From positions 1 through 64,000 of the forward strand of contig CBDBUX010000019.1 in assembly GCA_965212205.1 (NCBI GenBank): DNA of 64,000 bases, in the 5' to 3' direction. This DNA comes from JAHEJJ01 sp965212205. Its GTDB lineage: Bacteria; Bacteroidota; Bacteroidia; Flavobacteriales; Flavobacteriaceae. Shown here one piece after another: positions 44,007-52,794 of the stretch. Below the pieces are notes generated by a model that saw nothing but the letters and a program-made list of their open reading frames with translations, was not told where the DNA came from and searched no databases. The position numbers were made by a program, and so were the translations under genes. Each line of letters begins with the position of its first letter. Positions within the stretch are counted from its first letter, which is position 1.

Positions 44007-44585
44007 ATGAAAAAGAGTGTTATAAGTTTAGTCTTGGCTGTGATCACCAGCGCGCAAATGAGCGCCATCGATCCGGTAAATGAAGTTAAGAAAGATGTGA
44101 AAACAAATTCTAGTACGGTGACCTGGAAGGCCTACAAAGTAACTGGCTCTCATACCGGTACGGTTGATCTTAGTTCAGGAGCATTACTGTTCAAAGACGA
44201 CCAATTGTCTGGAGGAGAATTTATGGTCGATATGGCCAGTTTGATCTCTACCGACCTTGAAGGAGAATACAAAGGTAAACTGGAAGGCCATTTAAAATCA
44301 GGTGACTTCTTTGATGTTGAAAAACATCCTAACGCCAAGCTGGTTTTCACTAAAGTGACCTCTAGCGGGAAGAACTCCTATGAAGTTACGGGAGATCTTA
44401 CCATCAAGGGAATCACCAAGCCTGTCACTTTCGACGTTTCCATTTATGGAAGTAAAGCCACAGCGACGATGAAGGTAGACAGGGCACAATACGATGTGCG
44501 TTACGGTTCTGGAAGCTTTTTCGAAAACCTGGGTGATAAGACAATCTATGATGAATTCGATTTGGTGGTAGACCTGGAATTCTAG
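44007..44585 (+). CDS. YceI family periplasmic protein
   Basis: A 192-residue protein with a signal peptide (MKKSVISLVLAVITSAQMSA) and the YceI lipocalin-like fold: STVTWKAYKVTGSHTGTVDL, LEGHLKSGDFFDVEKHP, then YEVTGDLTIKGITKPVTF. Members bind isoprenoid-like hydrophobic ligands. It lies directly downstream of marR, with a terminator after it, so the two form a small operon. Confidence 0.95.
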   Translation: MKKSVISLVLAVITSAQMSAIDPVNEVKKDVKTNSSTVTWKAYKVTGSHTGTVDLSSGALLFKDDQLSGGEFMVDMASLISTDLEGEYKGKLEGHLKSGDFFDVEKHPNAKLVFTKVTSSGKNSYEVTGDLTIKGITKPVTFDVSIYGSKATATMKVDRAQYDVRYGSGSFFENLGDKTIYDEFDLVVDLEF

Positions 44586-44608
44586 TCCTGGCACCCAAAA
44601 AATCAAAA

Positions 44609-44642
44609 GCCCGATCGGTTCTCAAATCAGTCGGGTTTTTTT
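44609..44642 (+). terminator. Intrinsic terminator after yceI
   Basis: CCCGA (44610-44614) pairs with TCGGG (44631-44635) across a 16-base loop and is followed by seven T residues. It lies 25 bp after the yceI stop. Confidence 0.75.
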
Positions 44643-44653
44643 ATGTTTCACAT

Positions 44654-44685
44654 TTTGATTATATAAAATTTCCTTTCTATATTTG
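44654..44685 (+). promoter_or_regulatory. trp operon promoter
   Basis: TTTG (44654-44657), a 20-bp spacer and TATATTTG (44678-44685) fit the Bacteroidota -33/-7 consensus. The predicted start site is near 44690, at the leader ATG. Confidence 0.7.
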
Positions 44686-44690
44686 ACGCT

Positions 44691-44747
44691 ATGATTAGTA
44701 GAAACTCTAATACCTGGTGGTGGCTGAACTTACGTCTTGAGTCGTGA
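44691..44747 (+). CDS. trpL: trp operon leader peptide
   Basis: An 18-codon open frame, MISRNSNTWWWLNLRLES, with three consecutive Trp codons (44715-44723) and stop TGA at 44745. It lies directly between the promoter and the attenuator of trpE. Stalling at the Trp codons when Trp-tRNA is scarce should prevent termination. The peptide has no other expected role. Confidence 0.9.
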   Translation: MISRNSNTWWWLNLRLES

Positions 44748-44776
44748 GCAGAGCATTTTACAGGTGTAACCATACC

Positions 44777-44809
44777 AAAAAGGCTTGTCTATCACGACAA
44801 GCCTTTTTT
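44777..44809 (+). terminator. trp attenuator
   Basis: A 13-bp perfect stem AAAAAGGCTTGTC/GACAAGCCTTTTT (44777-44789 with 44796-44808), whose T-rich 3' side serves as U-tract. A competing pairing uses CTTG and TCGTGA (44736-44747) with TCACGACAAG (44792-44801). Confidence 0.92.
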
Positions 44810-44822
44810 AATGTAATACCCT

Positions 44823-46220
44823 ATGAAGTTTAAACTAGAGACATCGTATAAAAAGATACTTGCCGATACCATAACCCCGGTGAGCGTTTACCTGAAAATT
44901 CGCGATCGTTTTCCCAACAGTATCCTGTTGGAGAGTAGTGACTATCATGCCAGCGATAATTCTTTTTCATATATCTGTTGCAATCCGATTGCCTCGATAA
45001 GAATACAGGACGAATTAGTTACTGAAGTATTACCCGACGGATCTAAATCTGAAGTAGCTGTGGGCAATTCAACCAATGTGGCAGAAATCATTCAGGGTTT
45101 TAGCCAAAAATTTGAAACAACCAACCATAGCTTTAAATTCATCAACAATGGACTGTTTGGCTATATAGCCTATGATGCCGTGCGTTATTTTGAGGATATT
45201 GAAATCGCAAAAAAAGCCGGACATCTCAATATACCCGATATATATTATGCCGTTTATCAGAATATAATTGCTATCAATCACTTTAAGAACGAAGCGTATA
45301 TATTTTCGCACTGCTATAAGTGCGAAAGCAATATTGCTGAAATTGAACACCTCCTCAGCATGCGTAATTTTGCTTCTTATACTTTTTCAAAGGAAGGAGA
45401 GGTGGTTTCCAATCTTAAGGACGATGAATATAAACATCTGGTAGAATTGGCCAAAAAGCACTGTCATCGTGGAGATGTATTCCAGTTGGTGCTTTCGAGA
45501 AGGTTTCAGCAAAGATTTAAAGGTGATGAGTTTAATGTTTACCGTGCATTACGATCTATTAACCCCTCTCCATATCTGTTCTATTTTGACTATGGGAATT
45601 TTAAGATTTTTGGAAGTTCCCCCGAAGCCCAGCTGGTGATTAAAAAAGGTAAAGCTGAGATCCACCCCATCGCCGGTACATTTAAAAGAACCGGAAGCGA
45701 CGAGGAAGATGCCGCACTGGCCAAAAAGCTTACCGAAGACGATAAAGAAAACAGTGAACACGTAATGCTGGTAGATTTGGCCCGGAACGACCTCAGCCGG
45801 AATGGACACAGTGTTGCAGTTGAAAACTATAGGGAAGTTCAGTTCTTTTCCCATGTAATCCATTTGGTCTCCAAGGTGACTGCTCTTAAGAAACCAGATA
45901 TTTCCACGATGAATGTGGTGGCCGATACATTCCCGGCAGGAACCCTTAGCGGTGCACCAAAACACATGGCCATGCAACTCATTGAAAAATATGAACATAC
46001 AAGCAGGGATTACTATGGTGGTGCCATTGGTTTTATGGACTTTAAAGGCGATTTCAATCATGCCATAATGATCCGTACATTTTTGAGCAAGGATCACGAG
46101 TTGTACTATCAGGCCGGAGCAGGATTGGTAGCTGCTTCTGATCCCGAAATGGAACTTCAGGAAACCTATAATAAATTAGGTGCCTTGACCAAGGCGCTGG
46201 AAATCGCAGAATCTATATAG
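44823..46220 (+). CDS. trpE: Anthranilate synthase component I
   Basis: A 465-residue chorismate-utilising enzyme, converting chorismate plus ammonia (from TrpG) to anthranilate. The LLESSDYH segment (residues 35-42) is the usual Trp feedback site. The catalytic domain contains HCHRGDVFQLVLSRRF, PIAGTFKRTG, DLARNDLSRNG and FPAGTLSGAPKHMAM. It is first in trpEGDCFBA, 14 bp after the attenuator. Confidence 0.98.
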   Translation: MKFKLETSYKKILADTITPVSVYLKIRDRFPNSILLESSDYHASDNSFSYICCNPIASIRIQDELVTEVLPDGSKSEVAVGNSTNVAEIIQGFSQKFETTNHSFKFINNGLFGYIAYDAVRYFEDIEIAKKAGHLNIPDIYYAVYQNIIAINHFKNEAYIFSHCYKCESNIAEIEHLLSMRNFASYTFSKEGEVVSNLKDDEYKHLVELAKKHCHRGDVFQLVLSRRFQQRFKGDEFNVYRALRSINPSPYLFYFDYGNFKIFGSSPEAQLVIKKGKAEIHPIAGTFKRTGSDEEDAALAKKLTEDDKENSEHVMLVDLARNDLSRNGHSVAVENYREVQFFSHVIHLVSKVTALKKPDISTMNVVADTFPAGTLSGAPKHMAMQLIEKYEHTSRDYYGGAIGFMDFKGDFNHAIMIRTFLSKDHELYYQAGAGLVAASDPEMELQETYNKLGALTKALEIAESI

Positions 46221-46224
46221 CCCT

Positions 46225-46791
46225 ATGAAAAAAGTTCTTGTCATAGATAACTACGATAGTTTCACCTATAATCTGGTTCACTACCTGGAGGACCTGGATT
46301 GCCAGGTGGTGGTTAAACGAAACGATCAACTCCACCTTAAGGATATTGGAGAATATCATAACATCGTGCTTTCACCAGGGCCGGGTATACCGGAGGAAGC
46401 CGGAATGCTGAAAGAGATCATTGAAACCTGGGCTCCTACCAAACGCATATTTGGTGTATGCCTGGGACAACAGGCCATAGGGGAAGTCTTTGGGGGCCGC
46501 CTCATCAATCTCGACGAAGTATATCACGGGGTTGCTACCCGAATCAAGGTGATCAAAGACGATGCGCTTTTCGAGGGATTGCCTGAAGAAATCGAGGTCG
46601 GGAGATATCACTCATGGGTGGTAGACCCCAACCTGCCAGACGACCTGGTAGCTACCTCGGTAGATGAGAACGGACAACTGATGTCGATCAGACATAAAAA
46701 CTATGATCTTTGCGCCGTTCAGTTTCACCCGGAATCAGTACTAACGCCTCATGGAAGAAAGATACTGGAGAATTGGTTGAAAGGAGGATAA
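46225..46791 (+). CDS. trpG: Anthranilate synthase component II (glutamine amidotransferase)
   Basis: A 188-residue class I amidotransferase that releases ammonia from glutamine for TrpE. It has IDNYDSFTYNLVHYLE, the nucleophile Cys in GVCLGQQAIGE and the catalytic His/Glu pair in QFHPESVLT. It starts 4 bp after the trpE stop, indicating translational coupling. Confidence 0.98.
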   Translation: MKKVLVIDNYDSFTYNLVHYLEDLDCQVVVKRNDQLHLKDIGEYHNIVLSPGPGIPEEAGMLKEIIETWAPTKRIFGVCLGQQAIGEVFGGRLINLDEVYHGVATRIKVIKDDALFEGLPEEIEVGRYHSWVVDPNLPDDLVATSVDENGQLMSIRHKNYDLCAVQFHPESVLTPHGRKILENWLKGG

Positions 46792-46813
46792 AGATTAATT
46801 GAAGATAATTTAC

Positions 46814-47809
46814 ATGAAAACAATATTGAACCGCTTGATAAATCACGATGTGCTCTCTAAAGAAGACGCACGTCAGGTTTTGGTCAACATCGCCAAAGGG
46901 ACCTATAATCCCAGTCAGATTGCCGCGTTCCTCACTGTATACATGATGCGCAGCATTGCGATTGAGGAACTGGAAGGTTTTCGTGATGCATTGCTCGAAC
47001 TCTGTCTGGCAGTAGATCTCTCTGGCTACGACCCTATAGACCTATGCGGGACTGGAGGAGATGGGAAAGACACTTTTAATATTTCCACCCTTGCTTCCTT
47101 CATCACGGCCGGTGCGGGGATTCCGGTGACCAAACATGGCAACTACGGAGTGTCATCGACCTGCGGCAGTAGTAATGTACTGGAGTTTCTGGGTATAAAA
47201 TTCAGCAACGACGCGGATTTTCTAAAAAGATCGATCGATGAAACCGGGATATGCATCTTACATGCCCCCCTCTTCCATCCTGCCATGAAAAATGTTGCAC
47301 CGATCAGAAAGGAATTGGCCGTAAAGACTTTTTTTAACATGTTGGGCCCGATGGTAAATCCGGCGTTTCCCAAGTACCAAATGGTAGGCGTATTCAATTT
47401 AGAACTCGCCCGCATGTATGGCTATCTATACCAGAATACCGAAAAGAAATATACGGTTTTACATGCCTTGGATGGCTATGACGAAATCTCACTCACCGGA
47501 CCCACAAAGACCATTTCAAATCTATCTGAGACCATGCTGCAACCCGAAGATTTTGGTGTAGCTCCAGTGCGCCCTGAGCAGATTGCCGGTGGAGAAGATA
47601 TCAAGCAGTCCGCTGATATTTTTATGGCCATACTGGAGGGCAATGGAAGTGAAGCACAGAATAATGTGGTTTGTGCCAATGCAGGGATGGCAATAGCAAC
47701 GGCAAAGGACATTTCGGCCAAAGAAGGGTTCGAACTCGCCCAAAAATCACTCTTCGACCAAAAAGCGCTCAAAGCACTGCAGAAACTTCAAAAAATAAGC
47801 GCAAACTAG
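46814..47809 (+). CDS. trpD: Anthranilate phosphoribosyltransferase
   Basis: A 331-residue enzyme adding phosphoribosyl (from PRPP) to anthranilate. The CGTGGDGKDTFNIST and TKHGNYGVSSTCGSSNVLE motifs hold the PRPP and substrate sites. ATG at 46814 (MKTILNRLINHDVLS) fits the family; a TTG at 46799 would add five odd residues. The gap to trpG is 22 bp. Confidence 0.97.
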   Translation: MKTILNRLINHDVLSKEDARQVLVNIAKGTYNPSQIAAFLTVYMMRSIAIEELEGFRDALLELCLAVDLSGYDPIDLCGTGGDGKDTFNISTLASFITAGAGIPVTKHGNYGVSSTCGSSNVLEFLGIKFSNDADFLKRSIDETGICILHAPLFHPAMKNVAPIRKELAVKTFFNMLGPMVNPAFPKYQMVGVFNLELARMYGYLYQNTEKKYTVLHALDGYDEISLTGPTKTISNLSETMLQPEDFGVAPVRPEQIAGGEDIKQSADIFMAILEGNGSEAQNNVVCANAGMAIATAKDISAKEGFELAQKSLFDQKALKALQKLQKISAN

Positions 47810-47812
47810 CTG

Positions 47813-48598
47813 ATGCATATACTCGATAAAATAGTGATGGCTAAACGCCGGGAAGTGGATCTGAAAAAATCGCTGATCCCCATACAACAACTCGAAAAAA
47901 GTCTGTTGATGCAAAGGGATACTGTCTCTTTGGCCCAAAGGCTTTCTCAAAGTAAATCGGGAATTATCTCGGAACATAAACGCCGTTCGCCATCTAAAGC
48001 TGCTATAAATACGAACATGAGTGTCGAAAATGTCATCAAAGGGTATACAGAGGCCGGAGTAAGCGGGATATCGGTCCTGACCGATGGCCAGTTTTTTGGC
48101 GGTTCGCTCGATGATCTTCTCCTGGCCAGGGCCAGTTCTTCATGTCCTCTGCTCAGAAAGGAATTCATTATCGATGAGTATCAGCTAATCGAAGCCAGAG
48201 CCTATGGCGCCGATGTAATCCTGCTGATCGCGGCCATCCTTTCCCCGGATCGGATCAGATCCCTATCCGGGCTGGCATCTGATCTCGGTTTGGAAATCTT
48301 ACTGGAAGTTCATAACCTAGAGGAACTGGAACGAAGTCTATTCCCGGAAATAGACATGATCGGAGTGAATAACCGGAACCTGAAAACTTTCGAGGTGTCG
48401 GTCGAGAATAGTCTGGAACTCACAGACAAGATACCAGATCGTTTTTTGAAAATATCGGAAAGCGGAATTGATAGCATAGAGACCATCAAAAAACTGCGAT
48501 CGTGTGGCTATCGTGGTTTCCTGATCGGCGAGCAGTTTATGAGATCTGAACATCCCGGAGAATCTGCCAGGGCCTATATCGAAAAACTGGAGCGATGA
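47813..48598 (+). CDS. trpC: Indole-3-glycerol phosphate synthase
   Basis: A 261-residue TIM-barrel enzyme closing the indole ring. It has the start ILDKIVMAKRREVDLKK, then IISEHKRRSPSKA (phosphate and catalytic Lys), VLTDGQFFGGSLDDL, RKEFIIDEYQLIEA and IGVNNRNLKTF. It is not fused to TrpF. It starts 3 bp after trpD and overlaps trpF by 4 bp. Confidence 0.98.
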   Translation: MHILDKIVMAKRREVDLKKSLIPIQQLEKSLLMQRDTVSLAQRLSQSKSGIISEHKRRSPSKAAINTNMSVENVIKGYTEAGVSGISVLTDGQFFGGSLDDLLLARASSSCPLLRKEFIIDEYQLIEARAYGADVILLIAAILSPDRIRSLSGLASDLGLEILLEVHNLEELERSLFPEIDMIGVNNRNLKTFEVSVENSLELTDKIPDRFLKISESGIDSIETIKKLRSCGYRGFLIGEQFMRSEHPGESARAYIEKLER

Positions 48599-49230
48599 AA
48601 TTAAAAATCTGTGGCATGAAATATAACCCGAATGAAGTATCGGAACTCCGCCCCGATTACCTGGGCTATATTTTCTGGGAACCGTCTAAACGCTATTTCG
48701 ATAGAAGTATTTCCGATAATCTGTCGGGGCCTAAACGGGTTGGAGTATTTGTCAACGCTACCCCTGAGGATATTATACTCAAGGTCTACGAGCACAATCT
48801 TGATGCAATACAACTTCACGGGTCCGAAAATCCAGGCTACTGCAATAATCTCAGGAAGCTTATCGGAACACAACACTCGCCCGGAATCGAAATGATCAAG
48901 GCGTTTGCTATAGATGAAGATTTTGATTTTGAATCCTTAAACGAATATGAAGCCGCTTGTGATTTTTTCCTGTTCGATACCAAGGGTGATCTGCCGGGTG
49001 GTACAGGACATCAATTTAACTGGCAGCTCCTGAGCAACTATAAATTAAATAAACCTTATTTTCTCAGCGGAGGTATCAGACCAACGGATGCCGAATCGGT
49101 AAGTTCATTTCTGAAAAGACCTGAAGCTGAATATTGTTATGCAATCGATGTAAACAGCGGCTTTGAAACAGAACCAGGCTTGAAAGATGTAGAAGCACTG
49201 GAATCATTCATAAAAAAACTAGGTATTTAG
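48595..49230 (+). CDS. trpF: Phosphoribosylanthranilate isomerase
   Basis: A 211-residue TIM barrel that isomerises phosphoribosylanthranilate. It starts LKICGMKYNPNEV with the catalytic Cys in KICG, then the catalytic Asp in FLFDTKGDLPGGTGH and phosphate-binding FLSGGIRPTDAES and DVNSGFETEPG. The ATGA overlap with trpC indicates translational coupling. Confidence 0.97.
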   Translation: MKLKICGMKYNPNEVSELRPDYLGYIFWEPSKRYFDRSISDNLSGPKRVGVFVNATPEDIILKVYEHNLDAIQLHGSENPGYCNNLRKLIGTQHSPGIEMIKAFAIDEDFDFESLNEYEAACDFFLFDTKGDLPGGTGHQFNWQLLSNYKLNKPYFLSGGIRPTDAESVSSFLKRPEAEYCYAIDVNSGFETEPGLKDVEALESFIKKLGI

Positions 49231-49247
49231 CTGAAAAAGAATGAATT

Positions 49248-50432
49248 ATGAATAGCTATCACGCAGATGAACATGGATACTACGGTATTTTTGGTGGAGC
49301 ATATATCCCGGAAATGCTCTATCCAAACACAGAAGAACTGAGGAAAAACTACCTCAGCATCATGGAGGAACCTTCGTTTAAAAATGAATTTCAACAACTG
49401 TTAAAAGACTATGTAGGCCGTCCAACACCGCTTTACTTTGCAAAGAATCTCTCAGCAGAGCATAATACCAGAATATATCTCAAACGCGAAGACCTTTGCC
49501 ATACCGGGGCACATAAGGTCAATAATACCATAGGACAGATTTTGCTGGCGAAACGGCTGGGGAAGAATCGAATTATCGCGGAAACAGGAGCCGGACAGCA
49601 TGGTGTTGCCACGGCGACGGTATGTGCACTGATGGGAATTCAGTGCGTGGTCTATATGGGTGAGATCGATATCAGCAGGCAGGCCCCGAATGTAGCCAGA
49701 ATGAAAATGCTAGGAGCAGAGGTAAGACCAGCCCTTTCGGGGAGCAGGACACTCAAGGATGCGACCAACGAAGCCATTCGCGACTGGATCAACAACCCTG
49801 TTGACACACATTATATAATTGGTTCTGTGGTGGGTCCTCATCCCTACCCCGACATGGTTGCCCGTTTTCAATCGGTGATCTCAGAGGAGATCCAATCCCA
49901 ATTACTCACAAAAGAGGGCAGGTCCCATCCCGATTATGTGATCGCATGTGTGGGCGGGGGAAGCAATGCTGCCGGGGCATATTTTCATTACCTGGACAAT
50001 CCGGAGGTGGGTATCATTGCCGTGGAAGCTGCGGGCAAAGGAATAGACTCAGGCGAAAGTGCTGCCACTTCAGCATTGGGGAAAGTCGGTATTATACACG
50101 GCTCCAAAACACTACTGATGCAGTCTGCCGACGGTCAGATAACCGAGCCCTATTCTATCTCAGCAGGTTTAGACTATCCGGGGGTCGGACCCATGCACGC
50201 ACATCTGTATACGTCAGGAAGGGGTGAATTTATTTCAATTACCGATCAGGAGGCTATGGAGGCAGGTCTCAGGGTATCCCAATTAGAAGGGATTATTCCC
50301 GCTATTGAAACTTCCCATGCCTTTGCCATTTTTAAACATCGCGAATTCAATCCAGATGATATACTGGTGATTAATCTATCAGGTCGCGGCGATAAAGACC
50401 TTCAGACATATATCGATTATTTCGATCTATAA
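49248..50432 (+). CDS. trpB: Tryptophan synthase beta chain
   Basis: A 394-residue PLP enzyme joining indole and serine. The PLP lysine lies in REDLCHTGAHKVNNTIGQ. Other motifs are AETGAGQHGVATAT, phosphate-binding CVGGGSNAAG and LSGRGDKDLQT. It begins GYYGIFGGAYIPEML, standard for TrpB1. It lies 17 bp after trpF and 8 bp before trpA. Confidence 0.98.
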   Translation: MNSYHADEHGYYGIFGGAYIPEMLYPNTEELRKNYLSIMEEPSFKNEFQQLLKDYVGRPTPLYFAKNLSAEHNTRIYLKREDLCHTGAHKVNNTIGQILLAKRLGKNRIIAETGAGQHGVATATVCALMGIQCVVYMGEIDISRQAPNVARMKMLGAEVRPALSGSRTLKDATNEAIRDWINNPVDTHYIIGSVVGPHPYPDMVARFQSVISEEIQSQLLTKEGRSHPDYVIACVGGGSNAAGAYFHYLDNPEVGIIAVEAAGKGIDSGESAATSALGKVGIIHGSKTLLMQSADGQITEPYSISAGLDYPGVGPMHAHLYTSGRGEFISITDQEAMEAGLRVSQLEGIIPAIETSHAFAIFKHREFNPDDILVINLSGRGDKDLQTYIDYFDL

Positions 50433-50440
50433 CTATTTGT

Positions 50441-51220
50441 ATGATCCAGCATAAGAACATGAATCGAATAACAGACAAATTAAAACAGGAAGCCAAGATC
50501 CTTTCGATCTATTTTACTGCCGGATATCCAGCTTTGAACGATACGGAAAAAATCATCACCACTCTTGCCGATAATGGGGTTGATATGATTGAGATCGGGT
50601 TACCATTCAGCGATCCTCTGGCCGATGGCCCTACAATACAGGCAAGCTCTACAGCAGCACTTAATAATGGTATGCATAGCGAACTGCTTTTCGACCAGCT
50701 AAAGAATATTCGCACCAAAGTTGATATTCCACTGATCATCATGGGATATTTTAATCCGGTACTGCAATATGGTGTAGAGAATTTTTGCGCCAAATGTGCC
50801 GATGCCGGCATAGATGGTTTAATACTACCCGACCTTCCGCTGGAAGTCTACCTGAGTGAGTATAAGGACATTTTCGATCGTTATGGATTGCTGAAAATTT
50901 TTCTTATCACACCTCAAACCAGTGATGAAAGAATACGCAAAATAGATGATGCCTCCGAAGGCTTCATCTATATGGTGAGTTCTGCCAGTACCACCGGTGC
51001 CAAAACCGGTTTTGGAAAAGAACAGACTTCGTATTTTCAAAGGATTGCCAGCATGAAACTGAGAAATCCCCTCATTGTAGGGTTCGGTATCAGCAATGCA
51101 GAGACCTTTGAGCAAGCGACTAAGAATTCAAAAGGAGCGATAATCGGTTCGGCATTCATCAAATATCTAAAGGAAAAAGGGGCGACGAATATCGGCGAAT
51201 TTATTAAAAGAATTCGCTAG
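50441..51220 (+). CDS. trpA: Tryptophan synthase alpha chain
   Basis: A 259-residue TIM barrel cleaving indole-3-glycerol phosphate and channelling indole to TrpB. Motifs are SIYFTAGYPALNDTEKI, MIEIGLPFSDPLADGPTIQ with catalytic Glu and Asp, then LPDLPLEVYL, YMVSSASTTGAKTG and GFGISNAETF. ATG 50459 (MNRITDKLKQEAK) fits the family better than 50441, which adds six residues. It is the last trp gene. Confidence 0.97.
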   Translation: MIQHKNMNRITDKLKQEAKILSIYFTAGYPALNDTEKIITTLADNGVDMIEIGLPFSDPLADGPTIQASSTAALNNGMHSELLFDQLKNIRTKVDIPLIIMGYFNPVLQYGVENFCAKCADAGIDGLILPDLPLEVYLSEYKDIFDRYGLLKIFLITPQTSDERIRKIDDASEGFIYMVSSASTTGAKTGFGKEQTSYFQRIASMKLRNPLIVGFGISNAETFEQATKNSKGAIIGSAFIKYLKEKGATNIGEFIKRIR

Positions 51221-51250
51221 ATTTAGCAACTCAAATAAAACAACCTCATA

Positions 51251-52750
51251 ATGCGGAAACACCTTATTTTTCTAGTTCTTGGTATGGCGATGACCAGCCA
51301 GGCTCAAGATGCCGTAGAATTGAAATCACAGGTGCGTCATTCAATAGATGAATTACGCGAATTCATAGCGATACCTAATGATGCCCTCGATCACGCGGAT
51401 ATCAATCGAAATATAAGTTGGCTGACACAGAATTTCAGCAAAAGGGGATTTAATACCTCAGCTTTGCCTACAGAGGGAGAACCTTTGTTTTTTGCGGCCT
51501 TGCCGATGGAAGACGATAAACCCACGGTATTGTTTTATATGCATTTTGATGGTCAGTCGGTAGACCCTTCCCGCTGGGACCAGCCCGATCCCTATGAAAT
51601 GGTGTTGAAATCTCCTGAAGGAGACAATTGGAAAGAACAATCGTTTGAGGACCTCTCGGAGGATATCGATTATGACTGGCGATTATTCGGACGTTCAACA
51701 TCTGACGATAAGGGCCCTATTGTGATGTTATTGAATGCAATGGATTTGTTGAAAAAGAATAATATAGAAATGCCTTTTAATGTAAAAGTGATCCTCGATG
51801 GTGAGGAAGAAAAGGGCAGCAAACCATTACCAAAAGCGGTTAAGCAATACCGTGAATTATTGGAAGCAGATTTTCTTCTTATAGCCGATGGTCCGGTACA
51901 CGCCTCTGGAAAACCCACCATCGTTTATGGCTGCAGGGGTAATACCACCATGTCTATTACCACCTACGGACCCTTTAAACCACAACACAGCGGACATTAC
52001 GGAAACTATGCCCCTAATCCTGGTTTTCGGCTTGCACATCTTCTGGCAAGTATGAAGGACGACGAGGGCAGGGTTTTGATCAAAGGGTATTACGATGGGA
52101 TCACCATCAATGATGCTACCGCGGCCGTATTACAAAGCGTACCCGATGACGCTGAGGCTATTAATTCGCAACTCGTCATCAAATCACCGGAGAAGGTGGG
52201 TGCAAGCTACCAGGAATCTATCCAATATCCTTCATTAAATGTCAGGGGTATGGGATCGGCATGGATTGGCGACAAAGCACGAACCATTGTCCCGGGCTCA
52301 GCCACCGCAGAAATAGATCTGCGCCTGGTACCTGAAACAGATGGTACACGATTAAAGGAACTCGTAAAAGACCATATCCGATCAGAAGGGTTTTTTATTA
52401 CCGATGCAGACCCACCAAAAGAATTGAGGTTGCAGCATGATAAAATTGTAAAAATTACGGAAAGGGGTGTAACCGATGCTTTCAGGACACCACTTGACAA
52501 TTCTTACGGGAATTTTGTAGCCGAAGTTTTGCGTACTGCCTTTAACGAAGATGTGGTAAAAATCAGGATTGCAGGGGGTACAGTGCCTATCGCTTCTTTT
52601 GTGAATGAATTAAATATTCCGGCCCTGCTGATCCCGCTGGTGAATCCGGATAACAACCAGCACAGTCCTAATGAGAATCTAAGATTAGGACAACTCGCCT
52701 ATGGCATTAAGACTTTTTATGCTTTGCTAAGCACACCGCTACCCGAATAA
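51251..52750 (+). CDS. Exported M20 family metallopeptidase
   Basis: A 499-residue zinc peptidase with an N-terminal signal peptide (MRKHLIFLVLGMAMTSQAQ). Metal site pieces are visible: FYMHFDGQSVD, GRSTSDDKGP with Asp, DGEEEKGSK with the catalytic Glu pair, ADGP, and a C-terminal HSPNEN. A dimerisation lid domain lies in the middle. It probably hydrolyses dipeptides or acylated amino acids outside the cytoplasm. It starts 30 bp after trpA, so it may be read through from the trp operon. Confidence 0.92.
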   Translation: MRKHLIFLVLGMAMTSQAQDAVELKSQVRHSIDELREFIAIPNDALDHADINRNISWLTQNFSKRGFNTSALPTEGEPLFFAALPMEDDKPTVLFYMHFDGQSVDPSRWDQPDPYEMVLKSPEGDNWKEQSFEDLSEDIDYDWRLFGRSTSDDKGPIVMLLNAMDLLKKNNIEMPFNVKVILDGEEEKGSKPLPKAVKQYRELLEADFLLIADGPVHASGKPTIVYGCRGNTTMSITTYGPFKPQHSGHYGNYAPNPGFRLAHLLASMKDDEGRVLIKGYYDGITINDATAAVLQSVPDDAEAINSQLVIKSPEKVGASYQESIQYPSLNVRGMGSAWIGDKARTIVPGSATAEIDLRLVPETDGTRLKELVKDHIRSEGFFITDADPPKELRLQHDKIVKITERGVTDAFRTPLDNSYGNFVAEVLRTAFNEDVVKIRIAGGTVPIASFVNELNIPALLIPLVNPDNNQHSPNENLRLGQLAYGIKTFYALLSTPLPE

Positions 52751-52793
52751 AAAAGACTAATGTCCTTATTTGGTAAGCAGTATAAGGCAAGTC
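52748..52793 (-). terminator. Terminator between convergent M20 and UDG-like genes
   Basis: Minus-strand GACT...CCTTAT/ATAAGG...AGTC (52793-52755) with a 12-base loop is followed by seven U residues (A run 52748-52754). It serves the minus-strand UDG-like gene; the reverse direction has no U-tract. Confidence 0.55.
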
Positions 52794-52794
52794 A

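Noticed and set aside
46780..46801. AAAGGAGGA before a TTG at 46799 as the real trpD start with Shine-Dalgarno
   Set aside because: The motif encodes the end of TrpG, SD use is rare in this phylum, and ATG 46814 fits the TrpD family.
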